From Clostridia bacterium (GTDB lineage: Bacteria; Bacillota; Clostridia; Christensenellales; Aristaeellaceae), in NCBI GenBank assembly GCA_017428385.1, contig JAFRQX010000017.1:1-53224 (forward strand): a stretch of DNA of 53,224 nt, read 5' to 3'. Below, piece by piece: positions 26,364 to 35,059 of this stretch. The notes under the pieces are model-generated. The model worked only from the letters and a program-made list of their open reading frames with translations, ran no database searches and was not told the origin of the DNA. Each line of letters opens with the position of its first letter. The stretch's first letter is position 1. Made by a program: the position numbers and the translations under genes.

Positions 26364-27377
26364 TCAGGGCTCGAGGGCGCGGGTGGAGGTGCCTTCTGTG
26401 AGCTCGGTGGAAAGGGTTATGACGCGGGGAACCGCTGTACCTTTGCTGGAAAGCGTTTCAAGCATCAGGTTAGCGCATTCCCGGCCGATACCAAGCTGGG
26501 GCTGACGGACCAGGGTCAGGTTCGGGAAGATGCCGCTGAAGAGCTCCAGCTTATCGAAGCCGATGACGGACAGATCCCGCGGGATCTCAATTCCGTTATG
26601 CTGCAGGGCAAGCATACCGCCGAGCATCATTTCAAAGTTGGTGATGAACAGAGCGGTAGGCGGATCCTCCAGCCCGATGAGCTCCTGAACAGCCTGGTAT
26701 CCGCCGTCCATGGTGTAATCACCATAGCGGATATAGCGCTCATCCGGTTCGACGCCCGCATTGCGCAGGGCGTTCAGGTATCCGGCCAGGCGGGTTTCCG
26801 TGGTATACAGACGGGGACTGCCCAGCACCAGTCCGATTTTCCGGTGCCCCAGGTCCAGCAGTTTGCTGACGGCCTGGGAGGAGGCAAATTCATTATCGAT
26901 GATGACGGCGCTGACCTTGTTCCGGAGGGTTTTGATCAGCCTGTCTACCAGCAGGATGGGGATATTGGCTTCCAACGCAGCCTTCAGATGGGCTCCGGTC
27001 GGATCGGTGGCCATGTTGATCAGACCGTCCACCCGGCGGTGAATCAGAAATTCCACCGCTTCCTTTTCACGTTTCGGATCGCTGCGGCAGTCGCAGACGA
27101 TGACGGCATAATCGTGCCGGCGGAGAACATCCTCCATAGAGGAGATGATGGAGGTAATGAAGGCGTTGCTGAGTTCGGGAATGATCACGCCGATGACGCG
27201 GGTCTGCCGCGTTTTCAGGCTGCGGGCTACTTCGTTGGGAACATAATGCAGCTTTTTGACTGCGGCCTCAATCAGACGGCGGTTTTTCTCCCGAACGTTT
27301 CCGCCGTTGAAATACTTGGAAAGCGTGGCAAGGCCGAGGCCTGTTTCACGGGCAAGATCTTTCATTGTGGACGCCAT
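26364..27377 (-). CDS. LacI-family transcriptional regulator
   Basis: A 337-aa sugar-responsive repressor. The N-terminal helix-turn-helix is MKDLARETGLGLATLSKYFN, with the hinge helix NEVARSLKTRQT near 50. The periplasmic-binding-like sensor domain follows with IGVIIPELSNAF, GLVLGSPRLYTTETRLAGY and GIEIPRDLSVIGFD. The ATG at 27377 follows GGAGGTGATC. It lies downstream of the GH31 gene on the same strand with its own promoter between, so it probably controls that glycosidase and itself. An inverted repeat around its -10 box is a candidate operator. Confidence 0.93.
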   Translation of the reverse strand: MASTMKDLARETGLGLATLSKYFNGGNVREKNRRLIEAAVKKLHYVPNEVARSLKTRQTRVIGVIIPELSNAFITSIISSMEDVLRRHDYAVIVCDCRSDPKREKEAVEFLIHRRVDGLINMATDPTGAHLKAALEANIPILLVDRLIKTLRNKVSAVIIDNEFASSQAVSKLLDLGHRKIGLVLGSPRLYTTETRLAGYLNALRNAGVEPDERYIRYGDYTMDGGYQAVQELIGLEDPPTALFITNFEMMLGGMLALQHNGIEIPRDLSVIGFDKLELFSGIFPNLTLVRQPQLGIGRECANLMLETLSSKGTAVPRVITLSTELTEGTSTRALEP

Positions 27378-27390
27378 GGGATCACCTCCG

Positions 27391-27432
27391 GTTTTCTGGA
27401 TTTATCCTATCAGAAAACAGGAAAAAAGACAA
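27391..27432 (-). promoter_or_regulatory. Promoter and candidate operator of the LacI gene
   Basis: On the minus strand TTGTCT (27432-27427), a 17-bp spacer and TAGGAT (27409-27404) form a promoter. GTTTTCTG and CAGAAAAC (27391-27398 and 27411-27418) flank the -10 box as a perfect 8-bp inverted repeat, fitting autorepression. Confidence 0.6.
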
Positions 27433-27505
27433 ACGGATTTACGTTTTTTTGTACAGAAGAAACGCAGGAAATACAAGGAAATCAACGAAAAACACAGACG
27501 AAACG

Positions 27506-29686
27506 TTACCGGAATTCCAGCACGGCAGGCTCGCCACTGTACCGGAACGGCCGGATTTCGCTGCTGCCGTCCGGACGGACAAGACGAACCGGCACGGAAA
27601 AATCCGCCGGCAGGCTGCCGTCCGCTTTCCCGGCCAGGAGCCTGCAGGCGCTGTCATCCCAGCGAAACGGAACGCGAAGGTATTTATCCTGAAGATATTC
27701 CATGCCGTCCCCGGCGTCATCGTAAAGATCAAGGCAGCCGTCCGCCCCGGCGAAGACCACCAGCTCATCTGCGGGAGAATTCAGTTCCGCGGCGCTGCAG
27801 GCGCCGGCGGAAAGCGGAAGGACGCTGCCGGCACGGACCAGCACCGGGAAACGGTCCAGCGGTGTTTCCAGAAGCTGCTCCGTGCCGCCTTCATAATACT
27901 TTTCCGTAAACAGATCATACCAGCCGCCGGGAGGCAGAATGACAGACGTCCGGTCTCCGCCGTCCCGCAGAGAACGGGTGACAGGCTTGACGAGCAGGGC
28001 GTCCCCCAGCATGTACTGCTGAGACAGGCCGCGCAGCCGGGGGTCGTTTCCGAAGGCTGTGAGCATGGCGCGGATCATGGGAAGACCGTCGCGGCAAACC
28101 CGGGCGGCAGTGGAATACAGATAGGGAAGCAGGCGGTAGCGCAGGGCAATGATCTCCCGCAGGCAATGGTATTCCGGGCTTTCCTCCGCGCCGAAGGCCC
28201 AGGGCTCCCGGGGCGTATCCGTGCCGTGGGAACGGAATACAGGCAGCATGGCGCCGAACTGGAACCAGCGGATATACAGTTCCCGGTAGGCGGGATCCCG
28301 GACTCCGTCCGGGTAATCGCCGCGCCAGAACCAGGGGTCCTTCCGGTCCACAAAGAAGCCGCCGATATCCAGCGTCCACCAGGGAATGCCGCTGCAGGAA
28401 ACGCGGACGGCTTCCGCGACCTGTTTTTCCAGGATATCCCAGCGGGCGGAAATGTCTCCGGACCAGAGGATGGCGCCCTGGGCGCCGGAATCTGTTCCGC
28501 CGCTGCGGGAGAGCAGTACGGGCCGTTTGGAGGGAATATCCCGCAGCCAGTGTTCCCGGAGCCCCCGCAGGTGGAAGGAAGCGTATTGGTTCATGGTGAC
28601 CGGATTCATCCGCAGGGCTGAGGCTTCCGTAATCAGGCGGAAGCGGGTTTCCGGAGCGCGTTTTTCATCTCCGCACCAGTCCGGATCCGTGATCGGTTCA
28701 CAGCTGTCGCACCACAGGGCGTCCGTGCCTCCGTCCATCCAGAAACGGCGGCACTGCTGCCAGTAAAGGTTCCGGGCTTCCGGAGAGAAAGCGTCATAGA
28801 TCCGGCTGGAGGGCAGGAAGAACCCTGCTTCGGCAAATTCATCGCAGTCCCGGCCTTTGTCGGCATTCGGCCAGACAGAAACCATGAAATGAACATTCAT
28901 CTGATGAAGCGCGTCCGTAAGGGCGCGAATATCCGGAAAACGGGCCGGATCGGGGGTCTTGTCGCCCCAACAGCCGTCGTTCCAGGTCATCCAGTCCTGG
29001 ACAATACAGTCCAGACCCAGCCCGCGGCGCCGGAATTCCCGGACAACGGAGAGCAGCTCCTCGGCAGACTGATAGCGTTCTTTGCTCTGGATATAGCCGA
29101 AGGCCCATTTGGGCAGCATGGCGGGTTTGCCGATGACAAAGGCGAGCCTGCGCAGCACATCGGCACAGTCCGTTCCCCGGATGACCAGGTAGGAGATTTC
29201 CTCAACAGCGTCCAGCTCAAAGGTGAAGCCGCTGTCCTCCCCGCGGAATTTCATGGCGCAGCCGGCTTCCAGCAGGAGCCCCCAGCCGTCGCTGCTCAGC
29301 AGGAAGGGGATCGGGATTTTCATGTTGTGCTCATAGAGCAGTTCGGATTTGCCGGAATAGTCAAAAATCCCGTCTTCATGGGCGCCCAGGCCGGTCAGGA
29401 CAGGGGAACCCGGAAAGGAAAAACGGAGGACGGCAGACCAGACGCTGCCGACCTGACGGCATTCTCCCGAATCAAAGGAGATGACCTCGCCGTTGGCTGT
29501 CTGTCGGACTTCTCCCTGCACTCCGTCTACGGACAGGCGAAAGACCGGACGCGGCGTAAAGACGCAGCCAGTCTGGGACAGGTATTCTCCTGATGAGTCA
29601 CGGAAAGAAACGGGATTGAAGGGATGACAGTCTTCCGGGGACAGAAGGACCCGGATGATTCCTTCAGCAACCTGAATCCGACGCAT
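27506..29686 (-). CDS. Glycoside hydrolase family 31 (alpha-glucosidase/xylosidase)
   Basis: A 726-aa retaining alpha-glycosidase without a signal peptide. It has an N-terminal beta-sandwich (to about 200), the (beta/alpha)8 barrel with LDCIVQDWMTWNDG near 235, the nucleophile Asp in ALWCDSCEPITD near 326, the acid/base Asp in ILWSGDISARWD near 409, and C-terminal beta domains. The tail RPDGSSEIRPFRYSG is typical. The ATG at 29686 follows AAGGAG; upstream codons to 29734 are not conserved. The substrate could be an alpha-glucoside or an alpha-xyloside. It is followed by the LacI gene and divergent from an acetyltransferase. Confidence 0.92.
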   Translation of the reverse strand: MRRIQVAEGIIRVLLSPEDCHPFNPVSFRDSSGEYLSQTGCVFTPRPVFRLSVDGVQGEVRQTANGEVISFDSGECRQVGSVWSAVLRFSFPGSPVLTGLGAHEDGIFDYSGKSELLYEHNMKIPIPFLLSSDGWGLLLEAGCAMKFRGEDSGFTFELDAVEEISYLVIRGTDCADVLRRLAFVIGKPAMLPKWAFGYIQSKERYQSAEELLSVVREFRRRGLGLDCIVQDWMTWNDGCWGDKTPDPARFPDIRALTDALHQMNVHFMVSVWPNADKGRDCDEFAEAGFFLPSSRIYDAFSPEARNLYWQQCRRFWMDGGTDALWCDSCEPITDPDWCGDEKRAPETRFRLITEASALRMNPVTMNQYASFHLRGLREHWLRDIPSKRPVLLSRSGGTDSGAQGAILWSGDISARWDILEKQVAEAVRVSCSGIPWWTLDIGGFFVDRKDPWFWRGDYPDGVRDPAYRELYIRWFQFGAMLPVFRSHGTDTPREPWAFGAEESPEYHCLREIIALRYRLLPYLYSTAARVCRDGLPMIRAMLTAFGNDPRLRGLSQQYMLGDALLVKPVTRSLRDGGDRTSVILPPGGWYDLFTEKYYEGGTEQLLETPLDRFPVLVRAGSVLPLSAGACSAAELNSPADELVVFAGADGCLDLYDDAGDGMEYLQDKYLRVPFRWDDSACRLLAGKADGSLPADFSVPVRLVRPDGSSEIRPFRYSGEPAVLEFR

Positions 29687-29917
29687 AAAACTCCTTTCAG
29701 CCCTGGCCGCTCCTGCGGTCAAGCCGGAAACCATATCAAAGATTTATATCATAGTCATACTATATCCCATCCTTTTCCGGATGTCCACGGCAATGCGGGG
29801 AAAAAAGAAATGAACAGTTTTATACTGCCGATCTCTTTCATGAAACACGAATTTACGGTAAGATGAATGAAAGCAGAAGAGAAAAATGCTGACAGAGATC
29901 AGAGGAGAATGAGACAT

Positions 29918-30685
29918 ATGACAAAGCAGGAAATTCTGGCCGCCGCGATGCGGCAATCGGCCATAGACTGTTGCTGCGCGGAAGAGGATTTCCGCCGGGA
30001 TACACATATTGTTGTAGAAAACAAGGCGTCGGAACAGACAAGCAAGTTTCTGGTAAGCCCCAATGCCTGCAGGATGATCTCCTACGGATCCAATATTGTG
30101 GCATCCTGCCGCCGGGAGCTGATTCCGGAGATTGAAGCATTCATCAACAGGAGGGAAAAATTCTACCGGTGCTTTGAACCGCTGGCAATTTATGAGCTGA
30201 ATCATATCCTGCAGAAAGCGGGCGAACAGATTGCCTGGATGCACAGCTATTACCTGCCGGATCCGGACGCGGTTTTCAGCGCGGACCTGACCTGCCCTTA
30301 TGAAACGAAAGTAATGCATCCGGAGGATTTTACGGATCTGTACGGGCAGGGATGGGATAACGCACTGAGCCGGATCGAACGGAAGGAACTGGACATGCTG
30401 GGCGTCGGCGCCTACAACGGGGACCGGCTGATCGGCCTGGCAGCCTGCTCCGCGGACTGCGTGGAGATGTGGCAGATCGGGATTGACGTGCTGCCGGAAT
30501 ACCGGCGCAAGGGCGTGGCGTCGGTACTGACCAGCAGGCTGGCACGGGAGATCTTTGAATGCGGGAAGATTCCGTTTTATGCGGCGGCCTGGTCGAATAT
30601 CCGGTCGATCCGCAACGGATTCAAGAGCGGGTTCAGGCCGGCGTGGGCGGCGATGGAAGCGGAGAAAACAATTAACAATGAATAA
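29918..30685 (+). CDS. GNAT-family N-acetyltransferase
   Basis: A 255-aa acetyltransferase that moves an acetyl group from acetyl-CoA to an unknown acceptor. The first 120 residues are an extra N-terminal domain (KQEILAAAMRQSAIDCCCAEEDF) seen with some clostridial GNAT proteins; the GNAT core follows with LDMLGVGAYNGDRLIGLAACS, the acetyl-CoA loop IGIDVLPEYRRKGVASVLTSRL near 188 and NIRSIRNGFKSGFRP. The ATG at 29918 has AGAGGAG at suitable distance; an ATG at 29909 is too close to it. The last five residues (TINNE region) are encoded by heptamer array 7. Confidence 0.85.
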   Translation: MTKQEILAAAMRQSAIDCCCAEEDFRRDTHIVVENKASEQTSKFLVSPNACRMISYGSNIVASCRRELIPEIEAFINRREKFYRCFEPLAIYELNHILQKAGEQIAWMHSYYLPDPDAVFSADLTCPYETKVMHPEDFTDLYGQGWDNALSRIERKELDMLGVGAYNGDRLIGLAACSADCVEMWQIGIDVLPEYRRKGVASVLTSRLAREIFECGKIPFYAAAWSNIRSIRNGFKSGFRPAWAAMEAEKTINNE

Positions 30686-30704
30686 TTAACAATTAACAAT
30701 TATT
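30670..30704. repeat. Heptamer array 7 (AATTAAC type) with hairpin
   Basis: AATTAAC, AATGAAT, AATTAAC, AATTAAC, AATTATT; the array contains the last codons and stop of the acetyltransferase gene and runs into the hairpin TGTGCC-TGCG-GGCACA at 30704-30719. Confidence 0.9.
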
Positions 30705-30723
30705 GTGCCTGCGGGCACATATA

Positions 30724-30758
30724 AATGAAGAATGAAAAAGGAAAAATGAAGAATGGTG
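30724..30758. repeat. Heptamer array 8 (AATGAAR type)
   Basis: AATGAAG, AATGAAA, AAGGAAA, AATGAAG, AATGGTG with unbroken 7-bp register, ending 3 nt before a terminator. Confidence 0.85.
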
Positions 30759-30761
30759 GAG

Positions 30762-30793
30762 GAAACACTTTCCAGACGGAAAGTGTTTCTTTT
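30762..30793 (+). terminator. Rho-independent terminator
   Basis: Perfect 12-bp stem GAAACACTTTCC/GGAAAGTGTTTC, loop AGAC, then TTTT. Confidence 0.9.
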
Positions 30794-30873
30794 GAATGGA
30801 TTGATTGGGTAGTGGAGGCTATGAAGAGCAGGAACATGACAGATGGGACAATGGCGTTACATGAGTGACACCA

Positions 30874-30908
30874 AATGAAGAATGAAAAATGAAGAATGAA
30901 GAATTCAA
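30874..30908. repeat. Heptamer array 9 (AATGAAR type)
   Basis: AATGAAG, AATGAAA, AATGAAG, AATGAAG, AATTCAA, ending 2 nt before the next terminator. The stretch between 30794 and 30873 shows nothing else. Confidence 0.9.
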
Positions 30909-30910
30909 AA

Positions 30911-30948
30911 CAGCCCCTTCCGGGATTGCCGGAAGGGGCTGCTTTTTT
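30911..30948. terminator. Terminator of the small-protein gene
   Basis: CAGCCCCTTCCGG/CCGGAAGGGGCTG with loop GATTG; T-run on the plus side and a run of A on the other, so it can serve both strands. Confidence 0.9.
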
Positions 30949-30959
30949 GACTGTGCTGT

Positions 30960-31208
30960 TTAGGCGGCCATGGCTTCGACCTTGTTCAGGTAATCGAAGA
31001 GAATCATCTCATCCTTGTAGGAGGAGGCGAAGAGCTCGGGCTCGTTGAGGCCTTCGCCCTGGAGCATGGCCGTGATGCCGATATAGCGCTGGGCGGGATC
31101 CTTGAGATCATATTGTTCACCCTGCGCAGTTACCACCAGAACGGAGGCTTCGCAGCGGTCAAGCGTTTCTTCAAACAGTTTCAGTTCATCATTATTCCTG
31201 ATCTTCAT
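30960..31208 (-). CDS. Small conserved-looking protein, unknown
   Basis: An 82-aa soluble acidic protein that I do not recognise. It begins MKIRNNDELKLFEETLDRC and has the central pattern EQYDLKDPAQRYIGITAML, then a second helical part ending DEMILFDYLNKVEAMAA. The mix of a short strand (SVLVVTAQGEQYDL) and helices suggests a compact alpha/beta domain. The ATG at 31208 follows AAGGAGTG; the longer frame to 31238 lacks a site. It has its own promoter and terminator, supporting a real gene. Confidence 0.65.
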   Translation of the reverse strand: MKIRNNDELKLFEETLDRCEASVLVVTAQGEQYDLKDPAQRYIGITAMLQGEGLNEPELFASSYKDEMILFDYLNKVEAMAA

Positions 31209-31271
31209 TTGTATCACTCCTTTGCGATCAGTCTTCATGAGAAAGAAGTTGTATTACCTCTTTCGTACAAT

Positions 31272-31299
31272 ATCATACCGCAATAAAGAGCAAATACAA
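31272..31299 (-). promoter_or_regulatory. Promoter of the small-protein gene
   Basis: On the minus strand TTGTAT, 16-bp spacer, TATGAT. Confidence 0.5.
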
Positions 31300-31385
31300 T
31301 CGAAAATCGGGCAAAATGGCGGACAAATTGTACAGTTTTGCAAATACATGTCACAAATGGTTCAAAAGAGACAGACAGTCGGGCG

Positions 31386-32618
31386 TCAGTCCAGCAGGGC
31401 GACGGCCACGTCATTCACGTTAGTGCCGGTTGGCCCGGTGATGATCAGGCCGCCGGTCTTTTCCAGCGCGTGATAGGCGTCGTTATCCTGCAGCACCGCG
31501 TCTACGGACAGACCGTTCTGCAACAGCTCGGCGCAGGTATCGCCGTCCGCGTAGCCGCCGGCGGCGTCCGTGGGGCCGTCGGTTCCGTCACTGCCGATCG
31601 AGAAGACAGCTGCCCGCTCCAGCCCGGCGATGCCGGCCGCGGCGGAGAGGGCGATCTCCTGGTTCCGGCCGCCCTTGCCGTGGCCGGTCAGCTTCACGAC
31701 CGTTTCCCCGCCGGCAATGAAGGCCATTGCCTTGGGATCACCGGCATGGGTTTTCAGGATGGAAGCGAGGAAGCTTCCGGCCTCCCGGGCCTGACAGCAG
31801 AGCTGATCCGTGAGGATGACGGGCTCATAGCCCAGATTCCGGCAGGTGGCGGCCGCAGCAGCGCAAAGCTCCCGGACGCTGCCGTTGATCTGGGTGTGCA
31901 CATTATCCAATGATTTAGGCGTTTCAACGCCCAGCAGGTTTTCAGCCGTTTCGGACATGCGCAGGTTATACTTTTTCCGGATGCGCTGCGCGTCCTCCGC
32001 CGTAGCGGAATCCGGACAGGCAGGACCGGAGGCAATCATATCCAGCGGATCGCCGAGAATGTCCGAAAGCACCACGGCCTCTACTTTGCCGGGCCAGCAG
32101 AGCTGGGCAAAACGTCCGCCCTTTACCTGGGACAGCCGCTTGCGGATGGTGTTGATTTCCACGATATCAGCGCCGCAGGCCAGCAGCTGACCGGTGATAT
32201 CCTGCAGCTCCTCCGCGGGAACCAGGGGCTTTTCAAACAGCGCGCTGCCGCCCCCGGAGAGCAGGAACAGGACGGTGTCCTTTTCCGTCAGATCCGCTAC
32301 GAGATCCAGGGCGGCCTGGGTGCCGCGGAAGGAATTTTCATCCGGAACGGGATGGCCGGCCTCAAAGCAGGTGAAGTTGGCGATGGGGCCCATGACATGT
32401 CCGTATTTGGTCACCACCACGCCGTTTTCAATCCGGTCTCCCAGGCAGTCGGAGGCTGCCTTTGCCATCTGCCAGGCAGCTTTGCCGGCAGCGACCAGCA
32501 GTACCCGGCCCGGAAATTCGATGCCGGACAGCGCACGCTGCACTGCCGCGTCCGGCTGGACGGCCGCGATGGCTTCGCGGACGATCCGGTCCGCGTGACT
32601 GCGCAATTGCTGATTCAT
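31386..32618 (-). CDS. Glycerate 2-kinase (MOFRL family)
   Basis: A 410-aa kinase of the GckA/TtuD type that phosphorylates D-glycerate, feeding it into glycolysis. Motifs: LLVAAGKAAWQMAKAA near 38 and LFLLSGGGSALFEKP near 114 in the N-terminal domain, LSDILGDPLDMIASGP near 185, and the C-terminal MOFRL domain with IAGGETVVKLTGHGKGGRNQE near 292 and FSIGSDGTDGPTDAAGGY near 340. The ATG at 32618 follows GGAGGTA. It lies just downstream of the GntP-type permease on the same strand; the two probably form a glycerate uptake and use pair. Confidence 0.94.
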   Translation of the reverse strand: MNQQLRSHADRIVREAIAAVQPDAAVQRALSGIEFPGRVLLVAAGKAAWQMAKAASDCLGDRIENGVVVTKYGHVMGPIANFTCFEAGHPVPDENSFRGTQAALDLVADLTEKDTVLFLLSGGGSALFEKPLVPAEELQDITGQLLACGADIVEINTIRKRLSQVKGGRFAQLCWPGKVEAVVLSDILGDPLDMIASGPACPDSATAEDAQRIRKKYNLRMSETAENLLGVETPKSLDNVHTQINGSVRELCAAAAATCRNLGYEPVILTDQLCCQAREAGSFLASILKTHAGDPKAMAFIAGGETVVKLTGHGKGGRNQEIALSAAAGIAGLERAAVFSIGSDGTDGPTDAAGGYADGDTCAELLQNGLSVDAVLQDNDAYHALEKTGGLIITGPTGTNVNDVAVALLD

Positions 32619-32637
32619 ATATACCTCCGTAAGAATA

Positions 32638-32679
32638 ACTGAAAAATGAATACTGAAAACTTAAAAATGAATAATGGAG
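32638..32679. repeat. Heptamer array 10 (ACTGAAA/AATGAAT type) with hairpin
   Basis: ACTGAAA, AATGAAT, ACTGAAA, ACTTAAA, AATGAAT, AATGGAG in 7-bp register, then the hairpin GGATGGC-TAT-GCCATCC at 32683-32699. It sits between the permease and kinase genes. Confidence 0.85.
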
Positions 32680-32768
32680 GATGGATGGCTATGCCATCCT
32701 TTGAATGAATGATATGTTTGTGATCAGTTACGTAATGCCCAGAACGGAAGGATAAGTGAGAAGAAGAT

Positions 32769-32796
32769 GCGCACCATGTCCGAAGGCATGGTGCGC
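32769..32796. terminator. Hairpin after the permease gene
   Basis: Perfect 10-bp stem GCGCACCATG/CATGGTGCGC with an 8-nt loop and no T-run; partial terminator or mRNA-end stabiliser. Confidence 0.5.
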
Positions 32797-32814
32797 AGTG
32801 ATGGTTGACTACGA

Positions 32815-34173
32815 TCAGAAGATCAGGCTGAGAATGAAGATTTCAATGATGGCGGCGATACCGATCACCAGGGTCATGGCCGTCTGGGTCTTGTAGCCCT
32901 CTTCCGGCTGCATTTCACCGAAGTTGGTAACCACCCAGAAGTAGCTGTCGTTGGCATGGGAAACGGTCATGGCGCCGGCACCGATGGCCATAACCACCAG
33001 GGAGATTTCCAGGGGAGTGGCAAAGCCCAGCACAGGAAGCAGCGGCGCCACAATACCGGCCGTGGTGGTAATCGCGACGGTGGAGGAACCCTGCGCGCTC
33101 TTGAGGATGGCGGAGAGCAGGAAGGGGAAGAAAATGCCGATGGTCTGGAAGGTGGTGGCATTTTCCTTGATGAAGTTGACCATGTCGGAGGAAGAAATGA
33201 CCTTGCCCAGCACGCCGCCGGCGGCGGTGACGAACAGGATCGGTCCGACGGTCTTCAGCGTATCATTTGTCAGGTTATAGAAATCCTTGCCCTTGCCGGC
33301 GGAGAACAGCTGGATGATGGCCAGGACGGTGCCGACGGCCAGAGCCATGATGGGCGTGCCCAGGAAGGCCAGCAGGTCAGCAATCGCACCGGTCCAGCCG
33401 GCCATGGAGGAGATGGAGGACAGGGCCATGAGCAGGATCGGAACCAGCAGGGGCGCCAAGGCGTTGCAGCCGCCGGGCAGCTTGCCGAATTCCGCCTTGA
33501 GTTCCTCATAGGACTTGACGACTTCGCCGTTGTCTCCGGTTTCATCCGCGCTCTTGATCTTCTTACCGATGAACTTGGCATAGAAGAAGCCGGCGATCAG
33601 CGGGAAAATGGAGCAGAGCACGCCGATGCCGATGACCAGAAGCAGGGATTCACCCACACCGAGGGTCTGGGCCGCCGCGATGGGGCCGGGGGTCGGCGGG
33701 ATAAAGACGTGGGATACATACAGGCCGCAGGAGAGGCAGACCGTCATCGCCACGGAGGAGACGCCGGTGCGCTTGACCAGGGCCTTGCGGATCGGGTTCA
33801 GGATGACGAAGCCGCTGTCGCAGAAGACGGGGATGGAAACCACCCAGCCCATGAGTTCGATGGCCAGCTGGGGATTCTTTTCACCCACCAGTTTGATTAC
33901 CATGTCAGCCAGCTTCAGGGCAGCGCCGGTCTTTTCCAGCACGGTACCGATGAAGGCGCCGAGGATGATGACGATACCGATGGAGGTAAAGGTTCCGGAG
34001 AAGCCGGCGCCGATGGTGCCGGGGATTTCCTTCAGCGGAATGCCTGCGATGAGGGCAAGGAGCAGGGAAACGCCCATGATTGCCAGGAACGGATGAACCT
34101 TCAGCTTGGAGATGAGAAGGATCATGAGGACGATCGCGACAATAAACGCAATGATCAGCGGAAGACCAGTCAT
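32815..34173 (-). CDS. GntP-family gluconate/glycerate permease
   Basis: A 452-aa inner-membrane proton symporter of the GntP family with about twelve hydrophobic segments. Family marks are HPFLAIMGVSLLLALIAG near 25, GWVVSIPVFCDSGFVIL near 110, the loop VFIPPTPGPIAAAQTLGV near 160, and AMTVSHANDSYFWVV near 408. The neighbouring glycerate kinase suggests glycerate rather than gluconate as substrate. The ATG at 34173 follows AAGGAGGG; upstream codons to 34242 overlap the promoter and are not coding. Confidence 0.92.
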   Translation of the reverse strand: MTGLPLIIAFIVAIVLMILLISKLKVHPFLAIMGVSLLLALIAGIPLKEIPGTIGAGFSGTFTSIGIVIILGAFIGTVLEKTGAALKLADMVIKLVGEKNPQLAIELMGWVVSIPVFCDSGFVILNPIRKALVKRTGVSSVAMTVCLSCGLYVSHVFIPPTPGPIAAAQTLGVGESLLLVIGIGVLCSIFPLIAGFFYAKFIGKKIKSADETGDNGEVVKSYEELKAEFGKLPGGCNALAPLLVPILLMALSSISSMAGWTGAIADLLAFLGTPIMALAVGTVLAIIQLFSAGKGKDFYNLTNDTLKTVGPILFVTAAGGVLGKVISSSDMVNFIKENATTFQTIGIFFPFLLSAILKSAQGSSTVAITTTAGIVAPLLPVLGFATPLEISLVVMAIGAGAMTVSHANDSYFWVVTNFGEMQPEEGYKTQTAMTLVIGIAAIIEIFILSLIF

Positions 34174-34229
34174 AACAGAACCCTCCTTACAAAATATGGA
34201 CTTGTCGGTCACGGCTAAATACCATATGA

Positions 34230-34258
34230 AGTGTAGCACCAAAAATTGGGAAAGTCAA
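34230..34258 (-). promoter_or_regulatory. Promoter of the permease gene
   Basis: On the minus strand TTGACT, a 17-bp spacer and TACACT. Confidence 0.75.
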
Positions 34259-34290
34259 CGAAATTGTATTATTGCTGTTTTTTGGAAAAC

Positions 34291-34320
34291 TTGCCGGAGT
34301 ATCCTGCCGCGTGATATCAT
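34291..34320 (+). promoter_or_regulatory. Promoter of the two-component operon
   Basis: TTGCCG, an 18-bp spacer and TATCAT, about 65 nt upstream of the response regulator start. Confidence 0.5.
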
Positions 34321-34384
34321 TAATCAGTTAATAGCTGTGCAGGGAACAGACGCAGCCGCACAGGGAAACGGAGTATGAGGAAAG

Positions 34385-35059
34385 ATGAATACCATACTGC
34401 TGGTGGAAGATGATACAGCCCTCCGGGAAGGGCTGACAGAACTGTTCAGCCGGGACGGATACGAGGTGATTGCCTGCGGCTGCCTGCGGGAAGCCCGGGA
34501 AAAACTGACGGACGCTGTGCAGCTGATTGTGATGGACGTGGGCCTGCCGGACGGCGACGGGGTCAGCCTGTGCAAGGAATGGCGCGAGGCGGGAGAAACC
34601 CGTCCGATCCTGTTCCTGACAGCCCGGGGAGAAGAGTTTGACGTGGTCCGGGGACTGGATTCCGGCGGCAATGATTATGTGACCAAACCTTTCCGGATGC
34701 AGGAACTGCTCAGCCGGGTGCGTGTGCTGCTGCGCGGCAGCCAGGTAGCGCGGCCGGTCAGCCGGGGCGGATTTGTGGTTGACCGGGACCGGATGCAGGT
34801 GCTGAAGGACGGGGAAGCACTTCCGCTGACGCTGACGGAATTCAAGATTGTGACGATGCTGATGGATCACTCGGCCGTGGTGCCGCGGGAACGCCTGCTG
34901 GAGGTTCTGTGGGATGACGGCGGAAAGTTTATTGATGACAATACGCTGTCGGTCCATATGAGCCGGCTGCGGGAGAAGGTCGGAGCAGAGCACATCAACA
35001 CCATACGGGGAGTGGGATATCAATGGTCGGATACATCCTCAGCGGAATCCTCCTGCTGA
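34385..35059 (+). CDS. OmpR-family response regulator
   Basis: A 224-aa DNA-binding response regulator. The receiver domain (1-115) has the acidic pair VEDD, the phosphorylated Asp in VMDVGLPDGDG near 51 and the Lys in DYVTKPFR near 100. The winged-helix domain (125-220) ends IRGVGYQWSD. It starts with ATG after GAGGAAAG and overlaps the kinase gene by 37 nt. With the kinase and the ABC genes after it, it resembles antimicrobial-peptide sensing systems. The CTTAC/GTAAG operator at 35949 and its copy at 15625 are its most likely binding sites. Confidence 0.93.
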   Translation: MNTILLVEDDTALREGLTELFSRDGYEVIACGCLREAREKLTDAVQLIVMDVGLPDGDGVSLCKEWREAGETRPILFLTARGEEFDVVRGLDSGGNDYVTKPFRMQELLSRVRVLLRGSQVARPVSRGGFVVDRDRMQVLKDGEALPLTLTEFKIVTMLMDHSAVVPRERLLEVLWDDGGKFIDDNTLSVHMSRLREKVGAEHINTIRGVGYQWSDTSSAESSC

